Shown: positions 8,200 through 17,920, counted from the stretch's first letter. The stretch: 43,908 nucleotides of DNA from Gammaproteobacteria bacterium (GCA_022627515.1 JAKEGK010000134.1:1-43908), one strand, 5' to 3'. Program-made: numbers and translations. The notes: generated from the sequence alone by a model not told the origin.

Positions 8200-9834
8200 A
8201 TGATTTCAAATACACGACGCAACCATTCACAGCCGGGAATATCTCCCGGAAGAGGTAATGTCCACCACAATCCCTATTCGGGACAAACGCCGGCAGGCAG
8301 GCCGAAACACACCACAAATAACTTCAAGAGCGTGGCCCAGTTTACCGTGGCTGTCATTGTCGCGGCTATTCCCATCAGTTTTTATTTGGTGCAACCCAGC
8401 GATATTCAGAACGCTTTCGCATCTAACAAAAGTGACAGCGAGTCTGATATCAAGCAGATAATGTCGACACTGAGCGACAATATAAAAGAAAAAGCAAGTA
8501 ACGTCTTTGGCGGTGACAGCCGATCCATGACGGTTCAGATTGGGGCCGCCCAGTCAGCTTCTTCAACGCCGATGCGACAGCCTGACCGCGCGCGCCAAAC
8601 GCAAATGGCGCCCAGCGAATCATTACCCAATGAACCATTGCCCAATGAGCCATTACTTAATGAACCATTGTCCAATGAGCCATTACCCCGCGAACCACTG
8701 AAAGCGGTAATGAAAGATACTGCCATCGAGCACGCGGTAAAACATGCCAATGTCAGTTATGTCTGTCCCATGCATCCCGATGTCGTGTCCGATAATCCCA
8801 AAGCCATCTGTCCAATTTGCGGTATGGACCTTGTGCTTGTGGAAGCGGGCGGTGATGCAGGTGTGGTGAGACTTACCCCTACGGTAATCAATACACTGGG
8901 TGTGCGTACCGAGAAAGTGAAAAAGCGCACCCTGTTCCGCAAAATCGACAGTGTGGGTTATGTCGAAATGGATGAAAGCAAACTACGCACAATCAATCTG
9001 CGCGTTGACGGCTGGATAGAAAAACTGATTTTCAAAACGGAGGGCGACCGCGTCGAAGCCGGACAACCGCTGTTTGAATTGTATTCTCCCAAACTCGTTA
9101 ACGCGCAGGAGGAATACGTACAGGCGCTAACAAATAACAACCAATTGCTGCTCAATGCATCCAAGGACCGTTTGCTGTCATTAGGGATTTCGCTGGATCA
9201 GATTGAACGTCTGCAGGCCAAGGAAGATATAAAGCAGCACATCGTTTTTACCGCGCCACAAAATGGAATAATTTCCAAGCTGAAAATCCGCGAAGGACAA
9301 TTTGTGCAACTGTCACAGGCTGTGATGGAGATAGTGGATTTAAGCACTGTATGGATCATTGCGGAAATTTTTGAATCGCAATCGGATTGGGTTGTGAAAG
9401 GGCAACGCGCACAGGCAACCCTGCCTTATCTGCCCGGCAAGAACTGGGAAGGAATGGTCGAATATATATACCCAAGTCTTGATCCCACTACCCGCAGTTT
9501 AAAGGTGCGTCTGCAATTTGATAATGCCGGCGAATCTTTGAAACCCAATATGTATGCCGACGTGCAGGTATTCGCCAAACCCAGGGCTGATGTATTGGTT
9601 ATACCTCGCGAGGCGTTGATTGCGACCGGTGATCAAAACCGGGTAATTGTCGCGCTGGGTGAAGGCAAGTTTATGCCGATGAATGTACAGGTGGGGATGC
9701 AAACAGACCGGGGTGTGGAAATTCTGGACGGGCTGGCCGAAGGGGATGAGGTGGTCACATCCAGTCAGTTTCTTATAGATTCTGAAAGCAGTCTGAAAGC
9801 CAGTCTGGCCCGCATGGCGGGTGGAGGAAGTTAG
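8200..9834 (+). CDS. cusB: CusB-like periplasmic adaptor with heavy-metal-binding domain
   Basis: 544-residue membrane fusion protein linking CusA to CusC. Order: a polar N-terminus of about 45 residues, one membrane anchor (about 47-68, QFTVAVIVAAIPISFYLV), a low-complexity linker with a five-residue xNEPL repeat (about 142-167), and a short metal-binding domain with CPMHP...CPICGMDL (about 188-207, HMBD/PF19335 type). The adaptor core follows with barrel-sandwich, helical hairpin and beta-barrel segments (for example VDGWIEKLIFKTEGDRVEAG and FTAPQNGIISKLKIREGQFV). The N-terminal linker makes it longer than E. coli CusB (about 407 residues). It follows cusC by 2 bases; cusA follows after 187 bases. 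Cu/Ag transport is inferred from the HMBD and from CusA. Confidence 0.9.
   Translation: MISNTRRNHSQPGISPGRGNVHHNPYSGQTPAGRPKHTTNNFKSVAQFTVAVIVAAIPISFYLVQPSDIQNAFASNKSDSESDIKQIMSTLSDNIKEKASNVFGGDSRSMTVQIGAAQSASSTPMRQPDRARQTQMAPSESLPNEPLPNEPLLNEPLSNEPLPREPLKAVMKDTAIEHAVKHANVSYVCPMHPDVVSDNPKAICPICGMDLVLVEAGGDAGVVRLTPTVINTLGVRTEKVKKRTLFRKIDSVGYVEMDESKLRTINLRVDGWIEKLIFKTEGDRVEAGQPLFELYSPKLVNAQEEYVQALTNNNQLLLNASKDRLLSLGISLDQIERLQAKEDIKQHIVFTAPQNGIISKLKIREGQFVQLSQAVMEIVDLSTVWIIAEIFESQSDWVVKGQRAQATLPYLPGKNWEGMVEYIYPSLDPTTRSLKVRLQFDNAGESLKPNMYADVQVFAKPRADVLVIPREALIATGDQNRVIVALGEGKFMPMNVQVGMQTDRGVEILDGLAEGDEVVTSSQFLIDSESSLKASLARMAGGGS
8623..8697 (+). repeat. Five 15-bp coding repeats in cusB linker
   Basis: Five in-frame units encoding LPNEP, LPNEP, LLNEP, LSNEP and LPREP. 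Synonymous positions alternate TTA...GAA / TTG...GAG, giving a 30-bp higher-order period, so the array grew by duplication of a two-unit block. It encodes an acidic, proline-rich flexible spacer between membrane anchor and metal-binding domain. Confidence 0.85.
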
Positions 9835-10021
9835 TACCCATTGCAGGCTCGCGGCTCGCAGCAAGTGGTTGCATGCTTGGCAAATTGTTATAGGGATTTA
9901 GCGCAGGGCAGCGCGGTCGGGTAATTCGTTAAGGGGCTAGTGGTTTTTGGGGGGGGCTTCGCGAGCTGATCCATCAGAATCGTGTGACTCGAAAACACAA
10001 TAACAAGAAGTTTGTGGTAGC
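9835..10021. other. cusB-cusA spacer
   Basis: 187 bases between two genes that are usually close together. It contains a run of eight G at 9949-9956 following five T, and GC-rich repeated words (GCTCGCGGCTCGC), but no terminator and no ORF. CusA may have its own promoter here, though none is obvious. Confidence 0.4.
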
Positions 10022-13000
10022 GTGATTGCTCAAATCATACGATGGTCCATCGAGAACCGGTCACTGGTTCTCATCTTTACTGTTATACTTAGCGGTTGGG
10101 GGATATTTTCTGTAAAGAATACCCCGCTGGATGCTATCCCCGACCTTTCCGATCTTCAGGTTATCATCAAGACATCTTATCCCGGCCAGTCACCTGAAGT
10201 AGTCGAAGACCAGATTACGTATCCCATTACCACCGCCATGCTGGCGGTGCCCCGTACCACCGCGGTGCGAGGTTATTCTTTTTTTGGTGATTCCTACGTT
10301 TACGTTATTTTTGAGGAAGGCACCGATATTTATTGGGCCCGCACCCGCGTATTGGAATACATGAATCAGGTGGCGTCCCGATTGCCCGATTCGGCGCGGC
10401 CTTCATTGGGGCCCGATGCTACGGGTGTGGGCTGGATATATCAATACGTATTGGTGGATCGTACAGGCAAACACGATTTATCCCAGTTAAGAAGCCTGCA
10501 GGACTGGTTTTTAAAATACGAGTTGCAGACCGTGCCGGGTGTCGCGGAAGTGGCGACGGTTGGAGGGATGGTAAAACAGTATCAGGTGGTATTGGATCCG
10601 GATCGTCTGCGGGCGTTTTCAATTCCACTGGCGACGGTGAGGCAAGCAGTGCAGCGCGCCAACCAGGAGGTTGGTGGTTCGGTTATAGAGCATGCCGAAG
10701 CGGAATACATGGTCCGGGCGAAAGGATACCTGCAAACTATTGAAGACCTCGAGCAAATTCCTATTACTACAACCAAGCGCGGCACACCGGTTGTGTTGAA
10801 GGACATAGCGCACATCCGCATCGGTCCGCAAATGCGGCGCGGTATTGCTGAATTTAACGGCATGGGCGAGACGGTAGGCGCGATTATCGTGATGCGTTGG
10901 GGCGAAAACGCATTGAGTACCATTGACGCAGTGAAAGAAAAACTCGCACTTCTGAAAAATGGGCTGCCCGAAGGAGTGGAGCTGATTGAAGTTTATGACC
11001 GGTCAGGGTTGATACTGGATTCCGTGGATAACCTGGCGCATAAACTGATGGAGGAGTTTATTGTTGTAGCAGTTGTTTGTCTGGTGTTTCTGTTTCATTT
11101 GCGCTCTGCGCTGGTTGCCATTGTCATATTGCCGTTGGGGATTCTTACTTCCTTTATTATCATGGAATGGCAAGGCATCAATGCCAATATCATGTCGTTG
11201 GGGGGTATAGCGATTGCTATCGGCGCTATGGTGGATGCCGCCATTGTAATGATCGAAAACGCGCACAAGTACATAGAGAAAAACCAGTTAACCGACACCA
11301 ATCGCTGGGAGATCATGCGGGTCGCGGCAACGGATGTTGGCCCGGCGTTGTTCTTTTCACTGCTGATTATCACGTTAAGTTTCCTGCCGGTCTTCACTCT
11401 CGAAGCTCAGGAAGGCAAGTTGTTTGCGCCACTCGCGTACACAAAAACCTACGCCATGGCGGCGGCGGCCGGCTTATCCATAACGCTAATGCCAGTGTTG
11501 ATGGGTTATTTTATTCGTGGTCACATCGCGTCTGAAAATAAAAATCCCATTAATCTCTTTTTGATCGCGCTGTATAAACCGGTTATCAAATTTGTTCTGC
11601 GTCATCCGCTGCTGACCGTCGCGCTGTCCCTGGCTACCATCCTTAGTATGTATATACCGTTAAAAAATTTAGGCTCCGAATTCATGCCGGAACTTGACGA
11701 AGGGGATTTGATGTACATGCCTACAATGTTTGTGGGTATCTCGGCTGGTAAATCGAGTGAGTTGCTGCAAGTGACAGACCGGTTAATCAAGATGATTCCG
11801 GAAGTGGATACTGTGTTCGGGAAAGCCGGCCGCGCGGAAACAGCGACAGATCCGGCGCCTCTGACGATGGTTGAAACAACAATTCAGTTCAAGCCCCGCA
11901 GCCAGTGGCGTCCGGGAATGACCACCGAAAAAATTATTGAGGAACTGGACGAGCTGGTCAAACTGCCAGGTGTAACCAATGCCTGGGTGATGCCTATCAA
12001 AACGCGAATCGATATGATATCGACTGGTATCAAAACCCCCCTGGGTATCAAGATAGCCGGGCCCGATCTAGCGCAAATCCAGAAGATAGGTGAAGATGTG
12101 GAAAAAGTGGTAAAACAGATTCCGGGCACCCGTTCCGTTTTTTCAGAACGTACGGCGGGCGGGCGTTATGTCAACATCGAAGTCAACCGCCGTACCGCTT
12201 CGCGTTTGGGATTGAACATTGCCGATATACAGGAAGTCATTTCCAGGGCTGTGGGGGGCATGAATGTTACTGAAACTGTTGAAGGATTGGAACGCTACCC
12301 GGTAAACATCCGCTACCCGCGCGAGGTGCGCGATTCAATGGAAAAACTGTCACAACTCCCTATTATCACCCCTGGCGCGGCGCATATACCTTTGGGGCAA
12401 GTAGCTGATATCAGTATCGTCGATGGGCCAGGTATGATTAGAAGTGAAAACGCCCGCCGTACGGGATGGATTTACGTAGACGTCGCCGGCAGGGATCTTG
12501 GAAGTTATGTGGAGGAGGCGCAGCAGGTCGTATTGCAAAATATTAAACTGCCGGCCGGTTATTCCATTGGCTGGTCGGGTCAATATGAATACATGCTGCG
12601 CGCGAAGGAGCGTTTAAAGTACATAGTGCCACTGACTTTGGTGATTATTGTGTTGCTGCTCTATTTTAATTTTAAAAACTTTGCCGAGTCACTCATGGTA
12701 ATGGGATCGGTGCCCCTGGCGTTAGTAGGCGCGTTCTGGTTTGTTGACTTTTTGGGTTACAACCTGTCCGTAGCCGTGGGCGTTGGCTTGATTGCCTTGG
12801 CCGGTGTCGCAGCTGAATTTGGCGTGGTAATGATGGTTTATCTGGATCAGGCCTATAAAAAATACAAACCGCGCGACATGCGCGGTCTCAAAGCGGCAGT
12901 AATGGAAGGTGCGGTGTTAAGGGTTCGTCCCAAGGCCATGACAGCGGCGGTGATTCTGGCCGGATTGTTGCCCATCATGACGGGCGGCGGCACCGGTTCC

Positions 13001-13138
13001 GAAGTCATGCAACGTATTGCCGCACCGATGCTTGGCGGCATGGTTACCGCGCCACTGGTCTCGATGGTGTTGATCCCCGTGCTTTATGTGATGTGGCGAG
13101 GCCGGCAAATGCGGCGTGGAATTTATGATTATGGTTAA
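10022..13138 (+). CDS. cusA: CusA-like heavy-metal RND efflux pump
   Basis: 1038-residue inner-membrane RND proton antiporter that expels Cu(I)/Ag(I) through CusB and CusC. N-terminal TM1 is followed by the HME-RND hallmark NTPLDAIPDLSDLQVI and the PGQSPEVVEDQITYP and ATGVGWIYQY segments. The TM4 aspartate region GAMVDAAIVMIENAHK carries the proton relay. Methionines at the three-Met Cu/Ag site are conserved (YMPTM, PLTMVET, TRIDMISTGIKTPLGIKI), which favours monovalent Cu/Ag over Zn/Co/Ni. Twelve TM segments and two periplasmic domains fit the full length. GTG 10022 is the start; its ribosome-binding site is weak. E. coli CusA is of similar length (1047). Confidence 0.96.
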   Translation: MIAQIIRWSIENRSLVLIFTVILSGWGIFSVKNTPLDAIPDLSDLQVIIKTSYPGQSPEVVEDQITYPITTAMLAVPRTTAVRGYSFFGDSYVYVIFEEGTDIYWARTRVLEYMNQVASRLPDSARPSLGPDATGVGWIYQYVLVDRTGKHDLSQLRSLQDWFLKYELQTVPGVAEVATVGGMVKQYQVVLDPDRLRAFSIPLATVRQAVQRANQEVGGSVIEHAEAEYMVRAKGYLQTIEDLEQIPITTTKRGTPVVLKDIAHIRIGPQMRRGIAEFNGMGETVGAIIVMRWGENALSTIDAVKEKLALLKNGLPEGVELIEVYDRSGLILDSVDNLAHKLMEEFIVVAVVCLVFLFHLRSALVAIVILPLGILTSFIIMEWQGINANIMSLGGIAIAIGAMVDAAIVMIENAHKYIEKNQLTDTNRWEIMRVAATDVGPALFFSLLIITLSFLPVFTLEAQEGKLFAPLAYTKTYAMAAAAGLSITLMPVLMGYFIRGHIASENKNPINLFLIALYKPVIKFVLRHPLLTVALSLATILSMYIPLKNLGSEFMPELDEGDLMYMPTMFVGISAGKSSELLQVTDRLIKMIPEVDTVFGKAGRAETATDPAPLTMVETTIQFKPRSQWRPGMTTEKIIEELDELVKLPGVTNAWVMPIKTRIDMISTGIKTPLGIKIAGPDLAQIQKIGEDVEKVVKQIPGTRSVFSERTAGGRYVNIEVNRRTASRLGLNIADIQEVISRAVGGMNVTETVEGLERYPVNIRYPREVRDSMEKLSQLPIITPGAAHIPLGQVADISIVDGPGMIRSENARRTGWIYVDVAGRDLGSYVEEAQQVVLQNIKLPAGYSIGWSGQYEYMLRAKERLKYIVPLTLVIIVLLLYFNFKNFAESLMVMGSVPLALVGAFWFVDFLGYNLSVAVGVGLIALAGVAAEFGVVMMVYLDQAYKKYKPRDMRGLKAAVMEGAVLRVRPKAMTAAVILAGLLPIMTGGGTGSEVMQRIAAPMLGGMVTAPLVSMVLIPVLYVMWRGRQMRRGIYDYG

Positions 13139-13512
13139 TTTCGATCAATTCCTGAAATTAGAACTTATCTCGGAATTGGTTAGTTAGCAGTTTCGGCGGG
13201 TATTTCAAAAGCGCCGGCGGCATGGATGCCGCCGCCGAGCTTACGGGCGTATTTACAGCGTGTTTTGAAATTGACCCACCGAAGTCGATAACTTGGGTGC
13301 CAAGGCTTCTTTTGCTGAATGGTAATTTTGATATAGGTACTAACTATTATACGTAAACAGCTTCGTTGTTTGATGTTTAACACTCATCTGTTCCGGAATA
13401 ACTTGTCTATGCGTATTTATCGTGCATAATTTAAAACTGAGCATGCGTAAAGTAACAACAGGTTTCATTTGCGGTACCGGAAAAGATTAACTCAACAAAA
13501 AAGCGAAAATCC
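13139..13512. other. Gap after cusA with a repeat-like palindrome
   Basis: 374 bases with no gene. A GC-rich palindrome at 13215-13234 starts a stretch (GAGCTTACGGGCGTATTTAC, AGCGTGTTTTGAAATTGACCC) that resembles dispersed intergenic repeats I recall from other gammaproteobacteria. The rest is AT-rich. I see no good promoter; a TTGATA / TATTAT pair at 13328-13350 has only 11 bp between boxes. Confidence 0.4.
13215..13234. repeat. REP-like palindrome
   Basis: CGGCGGCAT-GG-ATGCCGCCG, a perfect 9-bp dyad with a 2-nt centre. Position and composition suit a dispersed intergenic repeat; whether it recurs in the genome cannot be tested here. Confidence 0.5.
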
Positions 13513-14217
13513 ATGATTGATATAATTCCAAACTGGCATCCGTTCTTTGTGCATTTTGCGATAGCGTTGTTGTTGATCGCCACATCATTTCACATTGTCG
13601 CTGCGTTAAGCAGTAAATCGGCAGTTTATTATCAATTCGAGAATGTTGCTAACTGGAATTTATGGGTTGGCGCGGTTTTCGCGCTAATAACCGCAATTGC
13701 GGGATGGTTTGCCTTTAATTCGGTGGAGCATGATACACCGTCACATCTTGCCATGATTGATCACCGCAATTGGGCCTTAGGGACGACAATCCTGTTTTTG
13801 ATATTGGCAATCTGGTCATTCAAGCGCTCCCGAAAAGCCATTGCTATTGACTGGCTGATTACCGCGCCGCTGATTATCGCTTCGGCTTTGCTGGGTATTA
13901 CAGGGTGGAAAGGCGCTGAACTCGTTTATCGCCACGGCCTGGGGGTCATGTCATTGCCTAAAACCGGCGCACATGATCACGCTGGCCATGAACATGGCGC
14001 TGAAGATCACGCACATGGCGAGCAGGATATTGTAGTGCCAACTCCCGAAGACGCCGGTAAGGAAGCGGACCAGGAAGTAGGTGAAAAATCCAGCCTGCAT
14101 GATCAGGATGTTGAACGCCAGCAGGACGAAACTAATTCAACAAACAACGGCAAGGCTGCCAACACTGACAGCAAGCCAAGTGATCATCCCCACGATCATG
14201 GGGATCACACACATTGA
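13513..14217 (+). CDS. DUF2231 membrane protein with His-rich tail
   Basis: 234-residue inner-membrane protein. About four TM segments (roughly 12-33, 48-68, 88-103 and 113-131) form a DUF2231 (PF09990) domain that begins with the typical NWHPFFVHFAIALL motif. Histidines H9, H14, H73, H78, H84 and H141 sit near membrane borders and could bind heme or metal. A soluble tail of about 100 residues follows, with His clusters HDHAGHEHGAEDHAHGE (154-170) and HPHDHGDHTH at the C-terminus, typical of metal-buffering tails, and an acidic linker. It lies between cusA and a cytochrome c on the copper island. The domain's biochemical function is not established; a redox or copper role is inference. Confidence 0.85.
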   Translation: MIDIIPNWHPFFVHFAIALLLIATSFHIVAALSSKSAVYYQFENVANWNLWVGAVFALITAIAGWFAFNSVEHDTPSHLAMIDHRNWALGTTILFLILAIWSFKRSRKAIAIDWLITAPLIIASALLGITGWKGAELVYRHGLGVMSLPKTGAHDHAGHEHGAEDHAHGEQDIVVPTPEDAGKEADQEVGEKSSLHDQDVERQQDETNSTNNGKAANTDSKPSDHPHDHGDHTH

Positions 14218-14264
14218 CCTAATGCGGTTTAATGCGGCAGGCGGAAACGCTAACAGGAACCATA

Positions 14265-14720
14265 ATGCTTCACAAGATTCCCGGTTTGATTTTTGTTATT
14301 GGAATAATGGGGATCGTAAGCGGTTGTGATCAAAAACCCAAAGTAATGAGCAGCAGCACAGGTTTGATGCCGCAGCGCACTTACGATGTTCAACAGCTGG
14401 CTTTGGGGCAACAGGTCTATGTCGCCAACTGCGCGGTTTGCCACGGTGACAACGCGCAGGGAGCCAGCAATTGGCAGCAGCGCAATCCCGATGGAACTTT
14501 TCCACCGCCACCTTTGAATGGAACAGGGCATTCCTGGCACCATTCAACCGAAATTTTGTACGATGTGATTGCCAACGGCAGCCAGCCCGGCCAGGGCAAC
14601 ATGCCAGCCTGGAAAGACAGGCTTACTAAAGAACAAATTGACGCTGTTATCATATGGTTTCAGTCGTTGTGGCCGGATCAGGTTTATGCGGCGTGGTATG
14701 AAATGCAACAGCGTAAGTAG
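14265..14720 (+). CDS. Cytochrome c lipoprotein
   Basis: 151-residue monoheme cytochrome c. Start moved from the ORF-track GTG/ATG region to ATG 14265, which has AGGA upstream and gives a clean lipoprotein signal peptide (IVSGC, Cys21 lipidated). The heme motif CAVCH is at residues 56-60 and the likely axial Met is in GNMPAWKD. The fold looks like the short cytochrome c family (PF13442) used as an electron shuttle. It ends WYEMQQRK. It starts 48 bases after the DUF2231 stop and 36 bases before the DUF302 gene, so these three are probably co-transcribed. Similar cytochromes occur beside copper-resistance genes in other proteobacteria; its electron partner is unknown. Confidence 0.9.
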   Translation: MLHKIPGLIFVIGIMGIVSGCDQKPKVMSSSTGLMPQRTYDVQQLALGQQVYVANCAVCHGDNAQGASNWQQRNPDGTFPPPPLNGTGHSWHHSTEILYDVIANGSQPGQGNMPAWKDRLTKEQIDAVIIWFQSLWPDQVYAAWYEMQQRK

Positions 14721-14756
14721 GCTTAATACTGACGATTCGACTGCAGGAGACAAACT

Positions 14757-15149
14757 ATGTACGGATTTTCCATTAGCATGTCAGGTACGATGGACGATGT
14801 TTGCGCGAAGGTGACGGAAGCATTGAAAACAGAAGGATTTGGCGTGCTCACCGAAATTGACGTTCAGGCTACACTCAAGAAAAAAATCAACGTGGACCGC
14901 AAACCCTACAAGATTCTGGGCGCCTGCAATCCACAATTGGCCAATCAGGCAATTAATGCCGAACCGGATATCGGTTTATTGCTTCCCTGTAATGTTGTGG
15001 TTCGGGAGGAAGACAATGGTTCCATGACTGTTGCATTTATGGATCCTGCTGCCGTATTGGATCTTACGGATAATGTGGCTGTGCATCAGCTTGCCCCGCA
15101 AGTGAAAGCCAAACTGGAAAAAGTACGCGACCTGCTTGCCTCGGCCTGA
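14757..15149 (+). CDS. DUF302 family protein
   Basis: 130-residue soluble protein matching the DUF302 (PF03625) pattern: FGVLTEIDVQATLKKKINVD, then YKILGACNPQLANQAI and a middle IGLLLPCNVVVRE segment. The fold is a small alpha/beta domain; no catalytic function is known. There is no signal peptide, so it is probably cytoplasmic. A strong AGGAG precedes ATG 14757. Two cysteines (in GACNP and LPCNV) are typical of the family and could bind copper or react with oxidants. DUF302 proteins are often encoded next to cytochromes, copper or sulfur genes. Family assignment is firm; function is open. Confidence 0.9.
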   Translation: MYGFSISMSGTMDDVCAKVTEALKTEGFGVLTEIDVQATLKKKINVDRKPYKILGACNPQLANQAINAEPDIGLLLPCNVVVREEDNGSMTVAFMDPAAVLDLTDNVAVHQLAPQVKAKLEKVRDLLASA

Positions 15150-15387
15150 CATTCATAACGCACCGGCTGCCGTGGCCGGAATGGCGTGCCAAACGTTATT
15201 TTACTTGTCGTTTTAACAGGTAACACGCCGCAGGTGTCGCTTTTTTCCTGATACTTTGTATTTCCCGTTTTGTGATCGGTTTAATGCCATAGGAAATATT
15301 CAATAAAATTGCCGTGTGTCATCGTGCCGGGGATATTTTTCAGCGTACTGTTTTCTAATTGCAATAGTGATTTCAGATGAGGATTTG

Positions 15388-15603
15388 ATGATGACAACGG
15401 AAACCACTTTTTATATTTCCGGATTAAAGTGCGGCGGATGCATCGCCACGGCAAAGGAATCGCTGTCCAAAGTGACCGGGTTTGAGTCTGCCGAATTTGA
15501 TCTTAAAGCAGGCATTATGCGTATCACCGGCGATGTTGATCCACAGGCCGTTTCCCGGGCAATGTCCGATGTGGGTTACGCCGCCGTTGTGAAAAGCGCA
15601 TAG
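15388..15603 (+). CDS. Small HMA copper chaperone
   Basis: 71-residue heavy-metal-associated domain protein (ferredoxin-like fold, CopZ/Atx1 type). The ORF track begins at 15316, but ATG 15388 (or 15391) follows AGATGAGGA with good spacing and gives the expected chaperone length. The metal site is GLKCGGCIATAKES: the CxxC is intact, with Leu-Lys where classic sites read Met-Thr. It lies 26 bases before copA, so it most likely delivers Cu(I) to the ATPase or to its HMA domain. Confidence 0.88.
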   Translation: MMTTETTFYISGLKCGGCIATAKESLSKVTGFESAEFDLKAGIMRITGDVDPQAVSRAMSDVGYAAVVKSA

Positions 15604-15629
15604 TCATAAAATATTTTTCATAATGATGT

Positions 15630-17834
15630 ATGGATAAATTCACGCTGCGTGTATCCGGTATGACCTGCGCGGGTTGTGTCGCAACCGTGGAAAATGCCAT
15701 CCGCAAGGTTGAAGGCGTTGAAGAGGCGTGGGTCAATTTTGCCGACCACACCGCTGTGGTGGCAGGCGATGTGTCCCACGAAAAAGTCATCAGCGCGATA
15801 GTGGATGCCGGTTATGGCGCATCAGAAACTAAAGGCGGCGCCGCCGAACAAACCGCAGACTCAGCAGACGATAAGCCGCTACTGTATAAGACCATCTATT
15901 CCGGTGTTGTCGGATTTATATTGTTTGCCGTATCGATGACGCACCTGGCGCCAGCTATTCACACCGGTCAGGCTAATACCCTGTGGCTGCTATTGGGGCT
16001 ATTAACGCTGTCGGCATTGGCCTATTCCGGTTCACACATCTTCAAAGGCGCATGGAAACAGGCTAAGCATGGCTCGTCCAATATGGATACCCTGGTTGCA
16101 CTGGGTACCGGGGCGGCATGGGTTTATTCCATGCTGGTTGTCATTGTACCCAACTGGGTGCCGGAACTGGCGCGCCATGTCTATTTTGAAGCGTCAGCGG
16201 TGATTATTGCCTTCATTAATTTCGGTTCGCTGCTGGAACACCGGGCGCGTGGCAAAACATCCCAGGCAATCAGGCGGCTCATTGGATTGCAGGCGCGTAC
16301 CGCGCATGTGATGCGCGGCAATCAGGAAGCGGATATTCCAATTGAACAGGTCGCATTAAATGATTTTGTGCGGGTGCGGCCCGGCGAAAAAATACCGGTC
16401 GACGGTTTCATAATTGAAGGCCAGTCGGTGGTGGATGAGTCGATGATCACCGGTGAACCGATCGCTGTTTCCAAGAAGCCGGGCGATGAAGTGATCGGCG
16501 GCACTATCAATGCTTCCGGCAGTTTTCTGTTTCGCGCGGCCCGCGTAGGTGAGCAAACCATGCTGGCCCGGATTATGGAGCTGGTTAAAATCGCGCAAAA
16601 TTCCAAACCACCGATTGGCCGTCTTGCTGACAAGGTGGCGAGTATTTTTGTCCCGGTTGTCATACTGATTTCCATCGCCACGTTAATTGCCTGGTGGTAT
16701 TGGGGACCCGAGCCCAAGGCCAGTTATATGCTGGTCACATCGATGAGCGTGCTGGTGATTGCCTGCCCTTGCGCGTTAGGGTTGGCAACGCCGATATCGA
16801 TCATGCTGGGAATCAATAAAGCGGCTGAGTTCGGTATCCTGATCCGCAACGCGGATGCCCTGCAAAAGGCCGGCTCTGTAACCACGGTTCTGCTGGATAA
16901 GACCGGCACGGTGACGGAAGGCAAACCGAAGGTGGTTGCAGTCAAAACACGATCCACTTTGCCGGAGAATTATGTTTTGCAATTGGCGGCCAGTCTGGAA
17001 GCCTTGTCAGAACATCCGATCGCCAGCGCGATTACCGGGCATGCTAAACAATTGGGGATCAGTTTGCTTGAAGTCAGGGATTTCAAAGCGGCCGCGGGAA
17101 AGGGTGTTGTTGCCACAGTCAATGCATCGCTGGCGCATTGCGGGAGTGAACGTTATTTACAGCAATTGAATATGGATACTGGCGGTATTGATGTTCAGGC
17201 GTTCATTGACGCCGGGCATACCCTGGTATATGTGGCGGTGGATGGCGAATTGGCGGGGGTAGTGGCGATCGCCGATACACTCAAGTCAGACTCCCGCTCA
17301 GCGATCAATCGTCTGAAGGATCTGGGTTTAAAGGTGGTATTGGTATCGGGTGACCATCCCAATGCCGTCAACCATATTGCCAGGCAGCTTGATATCAGAG
17401 AGGTTCATGCCCAGGTAATTCCGGCACAAAAGGCGGATGAGGTGAAACGCTACCAACAACTGGGGCAGGTGGTGGCGATGGTGGGTGATGGAATCAATGA
17501 CGCGCCCGCCCTGGCGCAGGCGGATGTGGGATTCGCCATCGGCCGGGGAACAGATGTTGCCATTGAAAGCGCCAATATGACACTGGTGGGTAACTCGATT
17601 AACGCGCTGGCTGACGCCGTCCTCGTTTCCCGGGCGACCATGAAAAATATCAAACAAAACCTGTTTGGCGCGTTTATTTTCAATACGCTGGGAATACCCA
17701 TAGCGGCCGGGGTTTTATATCCTTTCCTGGGTTTTCTGTTAAATCCCATGATCGCCGCGGCCGCGATGGCCATGTCATCATTTACCGTGGTAAGTAATGC
17801 CAACCGGTTGCGGTTGTTTTCGCCCCGCCGTTAA
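15630..17834 (+). CDS. copA: Copper-exporting P1B-type ATPase
   Basis: 734-residue inner-membrane Cu(I)/Ag(I) exporter. Order: one N-terminal HMA domain with GMTCAGC (Cys13, Cys16), the TM pairs, actuator-domain TGEP in [12 protein letters not shown], the intramembrane CPC at 379-381 ([12 protein letters not shown]), phosphorylation site DKTGT with Asp423, nucleotide-domain SEHPIASAI, hinge [10 protein letters not shown], and terminal TM helices with [16 protein letters not shown]. The CPC plus MSSxxVVxNAxRL motifs mark subgroup P1B-1 (Cu/Ag). A single HMA domain is typical for bacteria. No clear Shine-Dalgarno precedes ATG 15630, so translation may be coupled to the chaperone gene. It removes cytosolic copper that CusCBA cannot reach. 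Confidence 0.97.
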   Translation: MDKFTLRVSGMTCAGCVATVENAIRKVEGVEEAWVNFADHTAVVAGDVSHEKVISAIVDAGYGASETKGGAAEQTADSADDKPLLYKTIYSGVVGFILFAVSMTHLAPAIHTGQANTLWLLLGLLTLSALAYSGSHIFKGAWKQAKHGSSNMDTLVALGTGAAWVYSMLVVIVPNWVPELARHVYFEASAVIIAFINFGSLLEHRARGKTSQAIRRLIGLQARTAHVMRGNQEADIPIEQVALNDFVRVRPGEKIPVDGFIIEGQSVVDESMITGEPIAVSKKPGDEVIGGTINASGSFLFRAARVGEQTMLARIMELVKIAQNSKPPIGRLADKVASIFVPVVILISIATLIAWWYWGPEPKASYMLVTSMSVLVIACPCALGLATPISIMLGINKAAEFGILIRNADALQKAGSVTTVLLDKTGTVTEGKPKVVAVKTRSTLPENYVLQLAASLEALSEHPIASAITGHAKQLGISLLEVRDFKAAAGKGVVATVNASLAHCGSERYLQQLNMDTGGIDVQAFIDAGHTLVYVAVDGELAGVVAIADTLKSDSRSAINRLKDLGLKVVLVSGDHPNAVNHIARQLDIREVHAQVIPAQKADEVKRYQQLGQVVAMVGDGINDAPALAQADVGFAIGRGTDVAIESANMTLVGNSINALADAVLVSRATMKNIKQNLFGAFIFNTLGIPIAAGVLYPFLGFLLNPMIAAAAMAMSSFTVVSNANRLRLFSPRR

Positions 17835-17920
17835 TCATGACTGCCCCGCGCGGATGCCCGCGTAACCATAAATCTGGTATCATGGCGCATCGCCGTCAAT
17901 CACGCTGAGGAACGTAATTC

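Noticed and set aside
13328-13350. Promoter TTGATA / TATTAT
   Set aside because: Spacing is 11 bp, too short for sigma-70.
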